From Chitinophagales bacterium (lineage in GTDB: Bacteria > Bacteroidota > Bacteroidia > Chitinophagales > Chitinophagaceae), in the NCBI GenBank assembly GCA_015655015.1, contig JAATFV010000211.1, positions 56,509-120,508 of the forward strand: a stretch of 64,000 nucleotides of DNA. Reading direction: 5' to 3'. A program made the translations under genes and the position numbers. Below are positions 8,919 through 17,357 of the stretch, piece after piece. Below the pieces are notes generated by a model. That model was not told the origin of the DNA and searched no databases. It saw only the letters and a list, made by a program, of their open reading frames with translations. Each line of letters starts with the position of its first letter. Position 1 is the stretch's first letter.

Positions 8919-10934
8919 TTGGCAGACATTATTCAATTATTGCCCGATAACATCGCTAATCAGATCGCTGCCGGTGAAGTGATCCAACGGCCCGCCAGCG
9001 CCGTCAAGGAATTGCTGGAGAATGCCGTGGATTCCGGGGCCACGGAGATAAAGTTGATCATTGCCGAAGCCGGCAAATCGCTTGTCCAGGTCATTGACAA
9101 CGGGAAAGGCATGAGTGAGACGGATGCGCGCATGTCTTTTGAGCGGCACGCCACTTCCAAAATAAGGAATATCGACGATCTGTTCCATATACGCACCATG
9201 GGATTTCGCGGGGAAGCCCTGGCATCCATTGCCGCGGTCGCGCAGGTGTCTGTAAAGACCCGCAGGGCGGAGGACGAGACGGGCACGCTTATAGAGATCG
9301 AGAACAGCACGGTGCTCAAACAGGAGCCTGTCGCCTGCCCCGAAGGGACCAATATCTCCATGAAAAATCTTTTCTTCAATGTACCGGCCCGCAGGAATTT
9401 TCTCAAAAGCAATGCGGCGGAATTGCGGCATATCGTTGAAGAGTTTACCCGGGTGGCATTATCCTTTCCCGCTATCTTCTTCTCCCTTAACAACAATACG
9501 CAGGAGCTCATGCACCTGGAAAAAGGGAGCCTGAAACAGCGTATCGTACAGATCCTGGGTAATTCACATAATGCCAAGCTCGTATCTGTCCAGGAGAATA
9601 CCGATTATCTGAATATTTATGGTTTTGTAGGCAAGCCGGACACGGCGAAGAAGACAAGGGGAGATCAGTATTTTTTTGTGAACAACCGTTTCATCAGGAG
9701 CGCGTATCTGAATCATGCCGTGATGAACGCCTACCGGGATATGATCCCCGGAGATAGCTTTCCCTTATATGTATTATTCATCGACCTGGATCCCGCCCAG
9801 GTCGACATCAATGTACATCCTACCAAGCAGGAGATCAAATTCGAGGATGAAAAGATCGTCTATGCCTTTGTACAGGCAGCGGTGAAACATGCCCTGGCCC
9901 AGTTCAGCATTACGCCTACGCTGGATTTTGACCTGGATCCCTTCATCCAGAAGCTGGATGCCGTGAGCAAACCTGCCACGGAAGAGAAAAAGGCTTCCGT
10001 CGCCTCTTCTTCCTTATACCAGACGTTCACTAAAAAAAATCAGGCTCATTTTATCGAGCCCACCAATAAAAGTGAGCTGCGGCACTGGAAGGATTTCTTT
10101 GAAGGGACCCCGTCCGGGAACCAGCAGGGAAAGGAGATTCCCGGAGCCGCCGGAGAGGCAGGAATGCGTGAACAAGCCGGAACGGGGGAACCAGCAGGAA
10201 CAGGAGCGCTGGCAGGAACCAGGGGATCGGAGGAAACAATACAGCCGGCAGGCAATCAAAGGCAGGCCAAAAACACCGGAATAGGGCAGGAAGACGACTT
10301 TCTTTCTTTATTAGCCGGCGGCGGGCAGGAAAGAAGACAAAAGGCAGAATCCAGGATCATGCCTATTGAAAATGCCCCCTTGCAACAGATGCTCAACACC
10401 TATATCATCACTCCTACCAATCGCAGCTTTATTCTCATCCACCAGCAGGCAGCTCATGAAAGGATCCTGTACGAACGCTTTCAGGACGCCGCTGCAGGCA
10501 AAGGGATTGCCAGCCAAAAAAGCCTGTTTCCCGTTACGTTACAACTATCCCCCCCTGACGCTATCCTCCTGAATGAGCTGACAGCGGACCTGCTGGTCCT
10601 GGGCTACCAGATCGAGCCATTCGGAAAAGATAGTTTCATCGTTCAGGGAACCCCGGCAGACACCGGTCAGGGCAACGAAAAAGCCATCCTGGAGAACCTG
10701 CTGGAACAGTTCAAACATTTCAGCAATGAAATGAAGTTTTCCAAACGGGAAAAGCTCATCCGCTCCATGGCCCGGCAACAAGCCGTCAAGCCGGGTAATC
10801 CACTCGGTGAAAAAGAGATGAGGGCCCTGGTAGATGGAATGTTCGCTACCCGGCAACCCAATATCACTCCCGGAGGAGATCCAACCTATATAGAGTTCAG
10901 GAAAGAATACGTAGAGACCCTATTTAGAAGATGA
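8919..10934 (+). CDS. mutL: DNA mismatch repair protein MutL
   Basis: 671-residue mismatch repair ATPase linking MutS recognition to strand excision. The start is TTG at 8919, placing MADIIQLLPDNIANQIAAGEV in register with the family. The N-terminal GHKL ATPase shows NAIAAGEV-like, DNGKGM and GFRGEALASI motifs. The linker at about residues 395-450 is low complexity, with repeated AGTG/EPAGT units. The C-terminal dimerisation domain contains HQQAAHERILYE where endonuclease-type MutL has DQHAxxExxxxE, and TPGGDP where it has CPHGRP. Most metal ligands of the nicking site are therefore missing. Confidence 0.95.
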   Translation: MADIIQLLPDNIANQIAAGEVIQRPASAVKELLENAVDSGATEIKLIIAEAGKSLVQVIDNGKGMSETDARMSFERHATSKIRNIDDLFHIRTMGFRGEALASIAAVAQVSVKTRRAEDETGTLIEIENSTVLKQEPVACPEGTNISMKNLFFNVPARRNFLKSNAAELRHIVEEFTRVALSFPAIFFSLNNNTQELMHLEKGSLKQRIVQILGNSHNAKLVSVQENTDYLNIYGFVGKPDTAKKTRGDQYFFVNNRFIRSAYLNHAVMNAYRDMIPGDSFPLYVLFIDLDPAQVDINVHPTKQEIKFEDEKIVYAFVQAAVKHALAQFSITPTLDFDLDPFIQKLDAVSKPATEEKKASVASSSLYQTFTKKNQAHFIEPTNKSELRHWKDFFEGTPSGNQQGKEIPGAAGEAGMREQAGTGEPAGTGALAGTRGSEETIQPAGNQRQAKNTGIGQEDDFLSLLAGGGQERRQKAESRIMPIENAPLQQMLNTYIITPTNRSFILIHQQAAHERILYERFQDAAAGKGIASQKSLFPVTLQLSPPDAILLNELTADLLVLGYQIEPFGKDSFIVQGTPADTGQGNEKAILENLLEQFKHFSNEMKFSKREKLIRSMARQQAVKPGNPLGEKEMRALVDGMFATRQPNITPGGDPTYIEFRKEYVETLFRR

Positions 10935-10943
10935 TCCCGCAGC

Positions 10944-12266
10944 CTAATATTTTTCCCGGACCATCTCCAGCAGCTTCTCTATTTTCTTCCGGATTGCCGT
11001 GGAGCCTGCGGTATGGTTGTTAATGAGCACGGAAAATATCAATAAATGGTCCTTTTTCGTGATCAGGTATCCGCTAAGGGCCACTACGCCGGAAAGGCTG
11101 CCGGTCTTGGCAAAGATATAACCGCTGTCCTGCTTGTAATAGCTGGCCAGGGTGCCGGTGCCGCCGGTAGGCAGGATCCCTTTCATCCTGGTCAGGCCAA
11201 ATTCATTTTTCATTTTATCCAGGAGCCATACAAAATCGGCAGGCGTGAACAGGTCATTGCGGCTCAGCCCGCAGCCATCCACCCAGAGAGGCCGTTGCGG
11301 GAGATCTTTAAGGTCATTCTTTAATAAAGTATCGATGATCCGGGCATCGTTCATCACTCCCAGACGTTCATTGCTCACCATCAGCAAGGTTTGCTCGGCA
11401 AAAAAGTTATCGCTGTGGTACATCATGGGCCGGAATAAAGAGTCAACCGGGCGGGAATGAATGACCTGGAGCGGGGAATTACGGAAGCCGCCGGAAGCAG
11501 CATCACCGGAAGAAGTGAAGACCGTTCGGCCGATCGTATCTTTCAGCAGGACAGCGGCGGAGGCGATCCCATCCGTAATAAAAGGGACCCGTCTTTCTTC
11601 ATTCTTTCCCTTGCCTTCTGTTATTTCAAAGGCGTTCTTATTAAAATCCCTGCGTACAAAAAAGGCCTTTTTTAAGGTGTCCGTCGTGAACCGGACATCC
11701 CAGTTTATGTCCGGGATCGAATAGAAAGCAGCGGAGGCGGAGTCCTGTATCCAACGGATCAGGTTGCCATATACGGGCAGGGGGCTGCGTTCGGACATAT
11801 AATCATCATTATAGTCATCCCAGGCCCAACCCCGGCCAAGCGCCCTGTCCTGCCAGTTGGCATCAGTGAGGTAAATGTTCTTTTTGGTCTTTTGTAAAAA
11901 AGACACCACCGGCTGTACAGGGAAATCGGGATGCAAAAGAGTGGGATCTCCGGATGGAACGACGAATAAAGCCGTATCCGTCTGCCGGCAGCGGATACCT
12001 ACCAGGGAATCTCCCAGGTATTTCATACCCGCATATAAAGTGAAAAGCTTGATATTGCTGGCCGGTATGAAGTATTTATTTTCCTGCCAGTTATATAGAT
12101 AAGCGGCTTTCGCAGGGTCATAGATGCTGATGCCTGCCTGAGCGGATTGAATGCCGGGCTGTTCCAAAAGTTCTTTTTGGGCGAACCGGCCGATAACATG
12201 CGAAGGGGAACAGGCCTGCCAGCCCAAACCGCTAAGGACGAGAAATAAGCCGAAAAAATGTTTCAT
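10944..12266 (-). CDS. dacB: D-alanyl-D-alanine carboxypeptidase, PBP4/DacB type lipoprotein
   Basis: Peptidase family S13 enzyme trimming or cutting peptidoglycan cross-links. It is 440 residues with the lipobox GWQAC at residues 16-20, so it is probably lipid-anchored. The active-site motifs are ASNIKL (SxxK), GLSRND (SxN) and FAKTGSLSG (KTG). The inserted domain between the first two motifs is shorter than in E. coli DacB. A perfect -7 box TACGTTTG ends 4 nt before the ATG, so the mRNA is probably leaderless. It converges with mutL at a gap of only 9 bp. Confidence 0.92.
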   Translation of the reverse strand: MKHFFGLFLVLSGLGWQACSPSHVIGRFAQKELLEQPGIQSAQAGISIYDPAKAAYLYNWQENKYFIPASNIKLFTLYAGMKYLGDSLVGIRCRQTDTALFVVPSGDPTLLHPDFPVQPVVSFLQKTKKNIYLTDANWQDRALGRGWAWDDYNDDYMSERSPLPVYGNLIRWIQDSASAAFYSIPDINWDVRFTTDTLKKAFFVRRDFNKNAFEITEGKGKNEERRVPFITDGIASAAVLLKDTIGRTVFTSSGDAASGGFRNSPLQVIHSRPVDSLFRPMMYHSDNFFAEQTLLMVSNERLGVMNDARIIDTLLKNDLKDLPQRPLWVDGCGLSRNDLFTPADFVWLLDKMKNEFGLTRMKGILPTGGTGTLASYYKQDSGYIFAKTGSLSGVVALSGYLITKKDHLLIFSVLINNHTAGSTAIRKKIEKLLEMVREKY

Positions 12267-12270
12267 AATT

Positions 12271-12278
12271 CAAACGTA
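12271..12278 (-). promoter_or_regulatory. -7 box TACGTTTG of dacB
   Basis: Exact match to the Bacteroidota -7 consensus TAnnTTTG on the minus strand, 4 nt upstream of the dacB ATG. It predicts a leaderless or nearly leaderless transcript. Confidence 0.7.
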
Positions 12279-12362
12279 CAGGAAATCTCATGGAAGACCA
12301 AAGGTCTTCCGGGCTTTCGTTATACGGCGCCAAAACTCATGCTGTACGCTGAAGTATGCGAT

Positions 12363-13079
12363 TCATTTCAATCCGCCATGACAACCAACGATCACTCCGT
12401 TAATATATTCCGTAGTCAGGAGGAACCGGATCGTATCCGCTACCTCTTCAGGTCGTCCGACACGACCTGCCGCTACCTTCAAAGCGAATTCGGAAAAAGT
12501 CTGCTCCTTTACCGCTTCCGGTAAAAAGTCCCACCAGGGGGTATCGATGATACCGGGAGAAACGGCGTTAATACGCAGCGGCGCCAATTCCCCGGATAAG
12601 ATGGGGACCATCAGCTCCAGGGCGCCATTAATAGCGGCCAACCCTGCCGTGCCCGGCAATTTTGCCGTAGCGCTGATAGCGGTGATCAGCGTTATGCTGC
12701 CTGTTGGGCGCATATAAGGCAAGGCCGCCTGCAATACATTTACGTGCGGCCAGAACTTACTTTCAAAACCTTCCCGCAGATCGCTTAAGGACAGTGTTTT
12801 GAACATCCCTCCTCCCTTACCGCCGCTCAATGCGACCACAAGATGGTCGATCTCTTTCTCTTTCCGGAAGAGATCATCCAGGGCAGAGCGATCGCGTGCA
12901 TCTAACCCGATCGCATTGATACCAGGGAAATCAATTTTCAGTTTTTCTATTTTAGCGGGATCCCGGCCGATCACCGTCACCAGGGCCTTATCCTGTACCA
13001 GGATGGCTGCTAAAGCCAGCCCGATGCCCGATGTGCCTCCTGCTATTACAATTTTTCTGTTTTCCAGCTGTCGCGCCAT
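12363..13079 (-). CDS. SDR-family protein lacking the catalytic Tyr/Lys
   Basis: 238-residue Rossmann-fold protein. The cofactor loop GGTSGIGLAL is intact, and INAVSPGIIDTPW matches the region after the active site in SDR enzymes. At the position of the YxxxK pair the sequence reads GLAAINGAL, so Tyr is replaced by Leu and Lys by Asn. It may bind NAD(P) without normal oxidoreductase chemistry, or belong to an atypical SDR branch. It is preceded 77 bp upstream by an AraC-type regulator on the same strand, a common regulator-SDR pairing. A near-consensus box CAATTTTG lies at 13097-13104. Confidence 0.85.
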   Translation of the reverse strand: MARQLENRKIVIAGGTSGIGLALAAILVQDKALVTVIGRDPAKIEKLKIDFPGINAIGLDARDRSALDDLFRKEKEIDHLVVALSGGKGGGMFKTLSLSDLREGFESKFWPHVNVLQAALPYMRPTGSITLITAISATAKLPGTAGLAAINGALELMVPILSGELAPLRINAVSPGIIDTPWWDFLPEAVKEQTFSEFALKVAAGRVGRPEEVADTIRFLLTTEYINGVIVGCHGGLK

Positions 13080-13156
13080 GTTGTATATATTTTACACAAA
13101 ATTGCAGCGAACCGGTTAGCCAGTCCTTATCCGGATCCTGCGGCGTATTGACTCAA

Positions 13157-14074
13157 TTATGCATTTTCCCGATATTCAATGGGAGTCAGGTCAGCCTCTT
13201 TTTTAAAAAAACGGGAAAAGGAGGAAGGCTCGCTGAATTGCAGGCGGTAGGCGATCTCCGCTACGGAAAGATCGGTATATTTCAACAGGGCTTTTGCTTC
13301 CTGAAGGAGCATTTCTGCAATATGACCGGAAGCTGTCCTGCCGGATAGCTCTTTTATCGTACGATTCAGGTGGTTGGGAGTAACGTGTAATAGTTCGGCA
13401 TAGTCGGCAACCTGCTGTTTCTCCAGGTAATATTGATTGACCAGCTTTCTGAATTTTATCATGAGGATAGTCGTCTCCGGTATATCCGTATAATGCCCCA
13501 GCCCTTGTTGCGCGTAGCTTCGTTTTATTTCCAGCAGGATCAGGTACAGGTAGAGCTGAATGGCTTTTTCCTTTTCGCGTTTGTTCTTTTGCAGCTCCTC
13601 GTTGATCTTCAGCACGAGGTCTTCTATCTGCTGAACGACCGGTGGCTCTAATTGAAAAAAAGGAACTCCCGAATAGCTGAAAAAAGGGAATTCATCCGCC
13701 ATCCTGCTCTCCGGGATCAGGGTGTCGAGGAAGCAGGGGTTGAACAGGAGATAATAACCAAAAATGTCCTTGCTGATATTCGATTTGGAAAATATCTGAT
13801 TGGGAAACGTACAATTTACCGTGCCCGGCCGGTGTTGGTAATGCTCGATTCCCAGCTGGACATCACAGCTGCCCCGGAGGGTAAGCCCTATCCGGTAAAA
13901 CTCCGAACGCAGAGGGCCCATGCTGGCAGTAAGCCCGTCGCTGGAATAGAGCTCAAAATCTTTTATACGTAATAAAGGATCCAGCTGATTGTAGCCGAAT
14001 ACGGCAGCCGTTTCCTCTATTCGGTGTACAGGGCGAAAATGATCGTCTAATTTATATTGAGGGATCTGTTTCAA
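13157..14074 (-). CDS. AraC-family transcriptional regulator
   Basis: 305-residue cytoplasmic regulator. The N-terminal about 180 residues form a cupin-like sensor region. The C-terminal about 100 residues hold two helix-turn-helix units: VADYAELLHVTPNHLNRTIKE, and SVAEIAYRLQFSEPSSFSRFFKK, which is the AraC signature. The start is assigned to TTG at 14074 because there is no ATG in frame before an upstream stop at 14093-14095. A near-consensus box TAACTTTA sits at 14080-14087, giving almost no leader. It probably controls the SDR gene just downstream, which is an inference from position. Confidence 0.9.
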   Translation of the reverse strand: MKQIPQYKLDDHFRPVHRIEETAAVFGYNQLDPLLRIKDFELYSSDGLTASMGPLRSEFYRIGLTLRGSCDVQLGIEHYQHRPGTVNCTFPNQIFSKSNISKDIFGYYLLFNPCFLDTLIPESRMADEFPFFSYSGVPFFQLEPPVVQQIEDLVLKINEELQKNKREKEKAIQLYLYLILLEIKRSYAQQGLGHYTDIPETTILMIKFRKLVNQYYLEKQQVADYAELLHVTPNHLNRTIKELSGRTASGHIAEMLLQEAKALLKYTDLSVAEIAYRLQFSEPSSFSRFFKKEADLTPIEYRENA

Positions 14075-14092
14075 GATCTTAAAGTTAGATTT

Positions 14093-14125
14093 TTATCCCC
14101 TTTCCTGAGCTCTCAGCCATCTTTC
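14093..14125 (-). repeat. Second copy of the ureohydrolase 3' end (ERWLRAQERG-stop)
   Basis: On the minus strand these 33 bases encode ERWLRAQERG followed by TAA. This is the same decapeptide and stop as the real gene end at 14198-14230. The two copies differ at 6 of 33 bases and every difference is synonymous. They bracket a 72-bp segment that contains hairpin element R1. Confidence 0.85.
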
Positions 14126-14132
14126 GCAAAGT

Positions 14133-14171
14133 GACCCGGAGGGTCGCTGCTCCGAAGGAGCCATTATAAGA
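14133..14171 (-). repeat. Interspersed hairpin element, copy R1
   Basis: Minus-strand order: TTATAATG, hairpin GCTCC-TTC-GGAGC, spacer AGC, hairpin GACCC-TCC-GGGTC. It shares the TAATG block, the TTC loop and the TCC loop with other copies, but its stems are different. It lies about 26 bp after the ureohydrolase stop codon. Confidence 0.75.
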
Positions 14172-14197
14172 CCTCCCCGGGACATGCCCTATTAGCT

Positions 14198-15334
14198 CTA
14201 CCCCCTCTCCTGAGCCCGCAGCCATCTCTCGGGTATCTGATTGCTGCTGGCCAGCAGGTAATCCTGGTAGGAACAGGCAATGTATTTATGATCCGGCAAT
14301 TGCATCCACCAGCGCTGGGTCTTTTTGCTCTGCAGGAACGTGGTCGCGACCTCTGCAAAGGCAGTATGATATTCTATGAAGAAATCTCTTTCCGTCAGGG
14401 CAGCTTCCCGCCGGCCCCGGCTTTTTCCGTCAATGAGGTACCACAACATATGGCTGATCTGGCGCGCGGTGAGCTGATCTTTGTCTTTCGCAGGGACATA
14501 CCCGTATATGCCGACGGTATTGACATTATGGCTTAGCCCCGCATAACGCATCAGTATGCAGGATTCCTCTCCGCTGAAGCCATTGGGAGAGAGCTGATTG
14601 GCCGGAGCATACGCATTGGCGATAGCGGAGATATCAAAGCTGAATAAATGGGAATTACGGATCACCGGCTCCATTTCTTCTATATTGTCTTTTACGCTGC
14701 CCAGGCGAAAGCAATCAAACCGCAGCTTATCCATTGTCTCCAGCATATGAGGATGGACATAATAGCTTTGGAAGCCGATATGATTATAGTGGTGGATATA
14801 ATTCGGCTCTCCGGTCAGCATTTCCATGAGGAAGTTGTCGCTGCGGTGCAGGGAATTTATGTCCAGGTCTATCAGCGCATCGATGCAGGTGGCTTCAATA
14901 ATATGTTTCTTGTCCGCATAGGTATAATACTGTGACAGCGTGAGATCATGGGAGCCTCCCAGGATGACCACGGTCTTGCCGATACCCGTCAATTCCCGGA
15001 TGACTGTTTTCAGCGCCGCGTGGGTATCAGCCAGGGTAGCCCCGGACCGGATATTGCCGGCATCGGCCAGCCTGATATCCGGATGCCAGCTAAAAAGTTG
15101 ATAGAATTGTTCCCGAATAACGTTGGGAGCTCCCTGTTCCTTACGGCCTCTGCCGGCTCCTCTTTCTTCTTCACAGCCCACGATCACCATGTCTGACTCG
15201 AAAAGATCCGGAAAAAACTCGTCATATGCGTCGATCTGCTTGCCGATCTGGCCGTCCTTATATCCCTGATCCTGCGATAATTCCGATAGGTTGACAGGAT
15301 CGAGGAAATCACTTATATGGAGGTTTGGCGGCAT
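14198..15334 (-). CDS. Ureohydrolase-family protein with degraded metal site (formimidoylglutamase-like)
   Basis: 378-residue arginase/formimidoylglutamase-fold protein. The family landmarks GGSHDLT, CIDALIDLD and SFDISAIANAYAP are in the right order. In active enzymes these read GG(D/G)H, DAHxD and SFDxD. Here the histidine of DAHxD is Leu and the second aspartate of DxD is Ser, so two of six manganese ligands are missing. The start is taken at ATG 15334; a TTG at 15355 lies inside the -7 box TAGTTTTG. It is divergent from pheS with the two -7 boxes about 45 bp apart. Function is uncertain: it may bind one metal, or none. Confidence 0.8.
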   Translation of the reverse strand: MPPNLHISDFLDPVNLSELSQDQGYKDGQIGKQIDAYDEFFPDLFESDMVIVGCEEERGAGRGRKEQGAPNVIREQFYQLFSWHPDIRLADAGNIRSGATLADTHAALKTVIRELTGIGKTVVILGGSHDLTLSQYYTYADKKHIIEATCIDALIDLDINSLHRSDNFLMEMLTGEPNYIHHYNHIGFQSYYVHPHMLETMDKLRFDCFRLGSVKDNIEEMEPVIRNSHLFSFDISAIANAYAPANQLSPNGFSGEESCILMRYAGLSHNVNTVGIYGYVPAKDKDQLTARQISHMLWYLIDGKSRGRREAALTERDFFIEYHTAFAEVATTFLQSKKTQRWWMQLPDHKYIACSYQDYLLASSNQIPERWLRAQERG

Positions 15335-15352
15335 GTATTTGTTATTTGGGGG

Positions 15353-15360
15353 CAAAACTA
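15353..15360 (-). promoter_or_regulatory. -7 box TAGTTTTG of the ureohydrolase gene
   Basis: Exact TAnnTTTG match on the minus strand, 18 nt before the chosen ATG. It also argues against the TTG start at 15355. Confidence 0.65.
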
Positions 15361-15405
15361 CAGGAAAAATCGGGGAATGAAGAGGGACTAATCAGGGACA
15401 GGAGG

Positions 15406-15413
15406 TATCTTTG
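15406..15413 (+). promoter_or_regulatory. -7 box TATCTTTG of pheS
   Basis: Exact consensus, 4 nt before the pheS ATG, predicting a leaderless transcript. AGGAGG-like GGAGG at 15401-15405 directly precedes it, but would be upstream of the transcription start. Confidence 0.7.
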
Positions 15414-15417
15414 CAGC

Positions 15418-16449
15418 ATGGAGCAATTGTTACAACAGATTGAGGCCTACCGAAAAGAGATCGGGTCTATTATCCCTGATGGAGCGGATGGCCTGGAAGC
15501 TTATCGCATTAAATTTCTCGGGACCAGGGGTATTCTGAAGAACCTGTTCACCGAGATGAAAAATGTGCCCGGGGACAGGAAAAAAGAATTCGGCCAGATC
15601 CTAAACGAATTCAAACAGCTCGCAGAATCCAAATACGAGGACTGGAAAAGCGGCCTGGAGGCCGGTCCCGCCGCTTCGGCTGCCGGTATCGACCTGAGCT
15701 TGCCTGGCGATCCCCTGCCATTGGGCACCCATCATCCGATCACCCTGGTACGCGATCAGATCGTTCATATTTTTGGAAGGCTGGGATTTTCTGTGGCAGA
15801 AGGACCTGAGATCGAAGACGACTGGCATAATTTTACCGCCCTGAACCTTCCTGAAAATCATCCTGCCCGGGATATGCAGGACACCTTTTATATTCATCAG
15901 AAACCCGATTGGCTGCTGCGTACCCATACCAGCAGCGTACAGGCCCGGGTGATGGAGAAGCAAAAGCCGCCCATCCGTATCATCTGTCCCGGACGTGTAT
16001 ACCGGAATGAGACCATCAGTGCAAGGGCCCATTGTTTCTTCCATCAGACAGAAGGATTATATGTGGACGAGAATGTCTCTTTTGCCGACCTGAAGCAGAC
16101 ACTCTATTTCTTTGTTCAGGAAATGTTCGGCAAAGATGTAAAGGTCCGTTTTCGCCCTTCTTATTTCCCTTTTACGGAACCCAGCGCTGAAATGGATATC
16201 AACTGCCGTATTTGCGGGGGCAGCGGCTGTAGCGTTTGCAAACATACCGGCTGGGTAGAGATCCTGGGCAGCGGCATGGTGCATCCCAAAATGTTGGAAA
16301 ATTTCGGTATTGATCCGAATAAATATACGGGGTTTGCCTTCGGTATGGGCGTCGAACGCATTTGCCAGCTCAAATACCGTATCAACGATCTGCGTTTGTA
16401 CTCACAGAATGATGTACGATTTCTCAGGCAGTTCACCGGCGCCGTATAA
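15418..16449 (+). CDS. pheS: Phenylalanyl-tRNA synthetase alpha subunit
   Basis: Class II aminoacyl-tRNA synthetase subunit that forms an alpha2-beta2 enzyme with PheT and charges tRNA-Phe. It has 343 residues. The N-terminal coiled-coil tRNA-binding arm (residues 1-90) precedes the catalytic domain with HPARDMQDTFYI, RTHTSSVQARVM, FHQTEGLYVD (motif 2 region) and GFAFGMGVERI (motif 3). The Cys-rich CRICGGSGCSVC insertion is typical of the family. The frame is open back to 15325, but the ATG at 15418 begins the conserved N-terminus. No pheT is in the window. Confidence 0.97.
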   Translation: MEQLLQQIEAYRKEIGSIIPDGADGLEAYRIKFLGTRGILKNLFTEMKNVPGDRKKEFGQILNEFKQLAESKYEDWKSGLEAGPAASAAGIDLSLPGDPLPLGTHHPITLVRDQIVHIFGRLGFSVAEGPEIEDDWHNFTALNLPENHPARDMQDTFYIHQKPDWLLRTHTSSVQARVMEKQKPPIRIICPGRVYRNETISARAHCFFHQTEGLYVDENVSFADLKQTLYFFVQEMFGKDVKVRFRPSYFPFTEPSAEMDINCRICGGSGCSVCKHTGWVEILGSGMVHPKMLENFGIDPNKYTGFAFGMGVERICQLKYRINDLRLYSQNDVRFLRQFTGAV

Positions 16450-16487
16450 AAACTTATCAGGGAACCACTCTTTGTGAAAAATAAATC

Positions 16488-17357
16488 ATGATCCACACAA
16501 TCTGCGTTTGCGGAGCAGGCACTATGGGCAGCGGCATTGCCCAGGTAGCAGCGATGGGAGGGTATCGGACCCTGCTGTATGATGTAAATACCGACATGCT
16601 GCAAAAAGGCAGATCTGCCATCGAAAGGAGCCTTTCCATGCTGGCGGAAAAGAGCAGGATCCGTCCGGAAGACCAGCAAGCCATCCTCGAAAGGCTCTTT
16701 TTTGTAAATAATATCTCCGACTGCCTGGCGGATCTTATCATCGAGGCGATCGTGGAACAGCCGGCAATCAAGCTGGACCTCTTCCATCAGCTGGCAGCTA
16801 TCAACAGTCCGTTAACGATCCTGGCATCCAATACTTCTTCCTTATCCATTACAGCCCTTGCCGAAAAGATACCCCATCCTGAACGGGTGGCCGGCATGCA
16901 TTTCTTCAATCCCGCCCCCCTGATGAAATTAGTGGAGGTGGTCAGCACGAAATATACCAATAAGGCAACGATACAAACAGTCACCGGCCTGGTACAGCAG
17001 TTGGGGAAGACCCCGGTATTATGCAAAGATGCCCCGGGCTTTATCGTAAATCATGTTGCACGTCCCTATTACCTGGAAGCGATGAAGCTGGTGGAAGAAG
17101 AAGGCGCGGATTTCGAAACGATCGACGTTCTCCTGGAAGCTTCCGGCTTCAAAATGGGGCCCTTCCGCCTGATGGATCTTATCGGCAATGATGTGAACTA
17201 TGCCGTAAGCTGTTCGGTATATGAGGCAATGGGCCGGCCCGACCGGCTGAAGCCATCTCCTCTCCAGGAGCAAAAAGTACAGAAAGGAGAATTGGGGAGG
17301 AAGACCGGCAAGGGGTGGTACCCCCCGGCCCCGTCCCACAAAGAAGAATTGCCATGA
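16488..17357 (+). CDS. 3-hydroxyacyl-CoA (3-hydroxybutyryl-CoA) dehydrogenase
   Basis: 289-residue NAD-dependent enzyme oxidising 3-hydroxyacyl-CoA in fatty-acid or butanoate metabolism. N-terminal Rossmann motif CGAGTMGSGIAQ. The catalytic region is MHFFNPAPLMKLVEVV (His-Glu pair), then the C-terminal domain with DAPGFIVNHVARPYYLEA and DLIGNDVNY. Length and architecture match stand-alone HbdA/PaaH-type dehydrogenases. The stop codon overlaps the next start as ATGA, so the two genes are probably translationally coupled. Confidence 0.93.
   Translation: MIHTICVCGAGTMGSGIAQVAAMGGYRTLLYDVNTDMLQKGRSAIERSLSMLAEKSRIRPEDQQAILERLFFVNNISDCLADLIIEAIVEQPAIKLDLFHQLAAINSPLTILASNTSSLSITALAEKIPHPERVAGMHFFNPAPLMKLVEVVSTKYTNKATIQTVTGLVQQLGKTPVLCKDAPGFIVNHVARPYYLEAMKLVEEEGADFETIDVLLEASGFKMGPFRLMDLIGNDVNYAVSCSVYEAMGRPDRLKPSPLQEQKVQKGELGRKTGKGWYPPAPSHKEELP

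Noticed and set aside
13652..13972. Plus-strand frame inside the AraC gene
   Set aside because: Antisense to a gene with intact AraC motifs.
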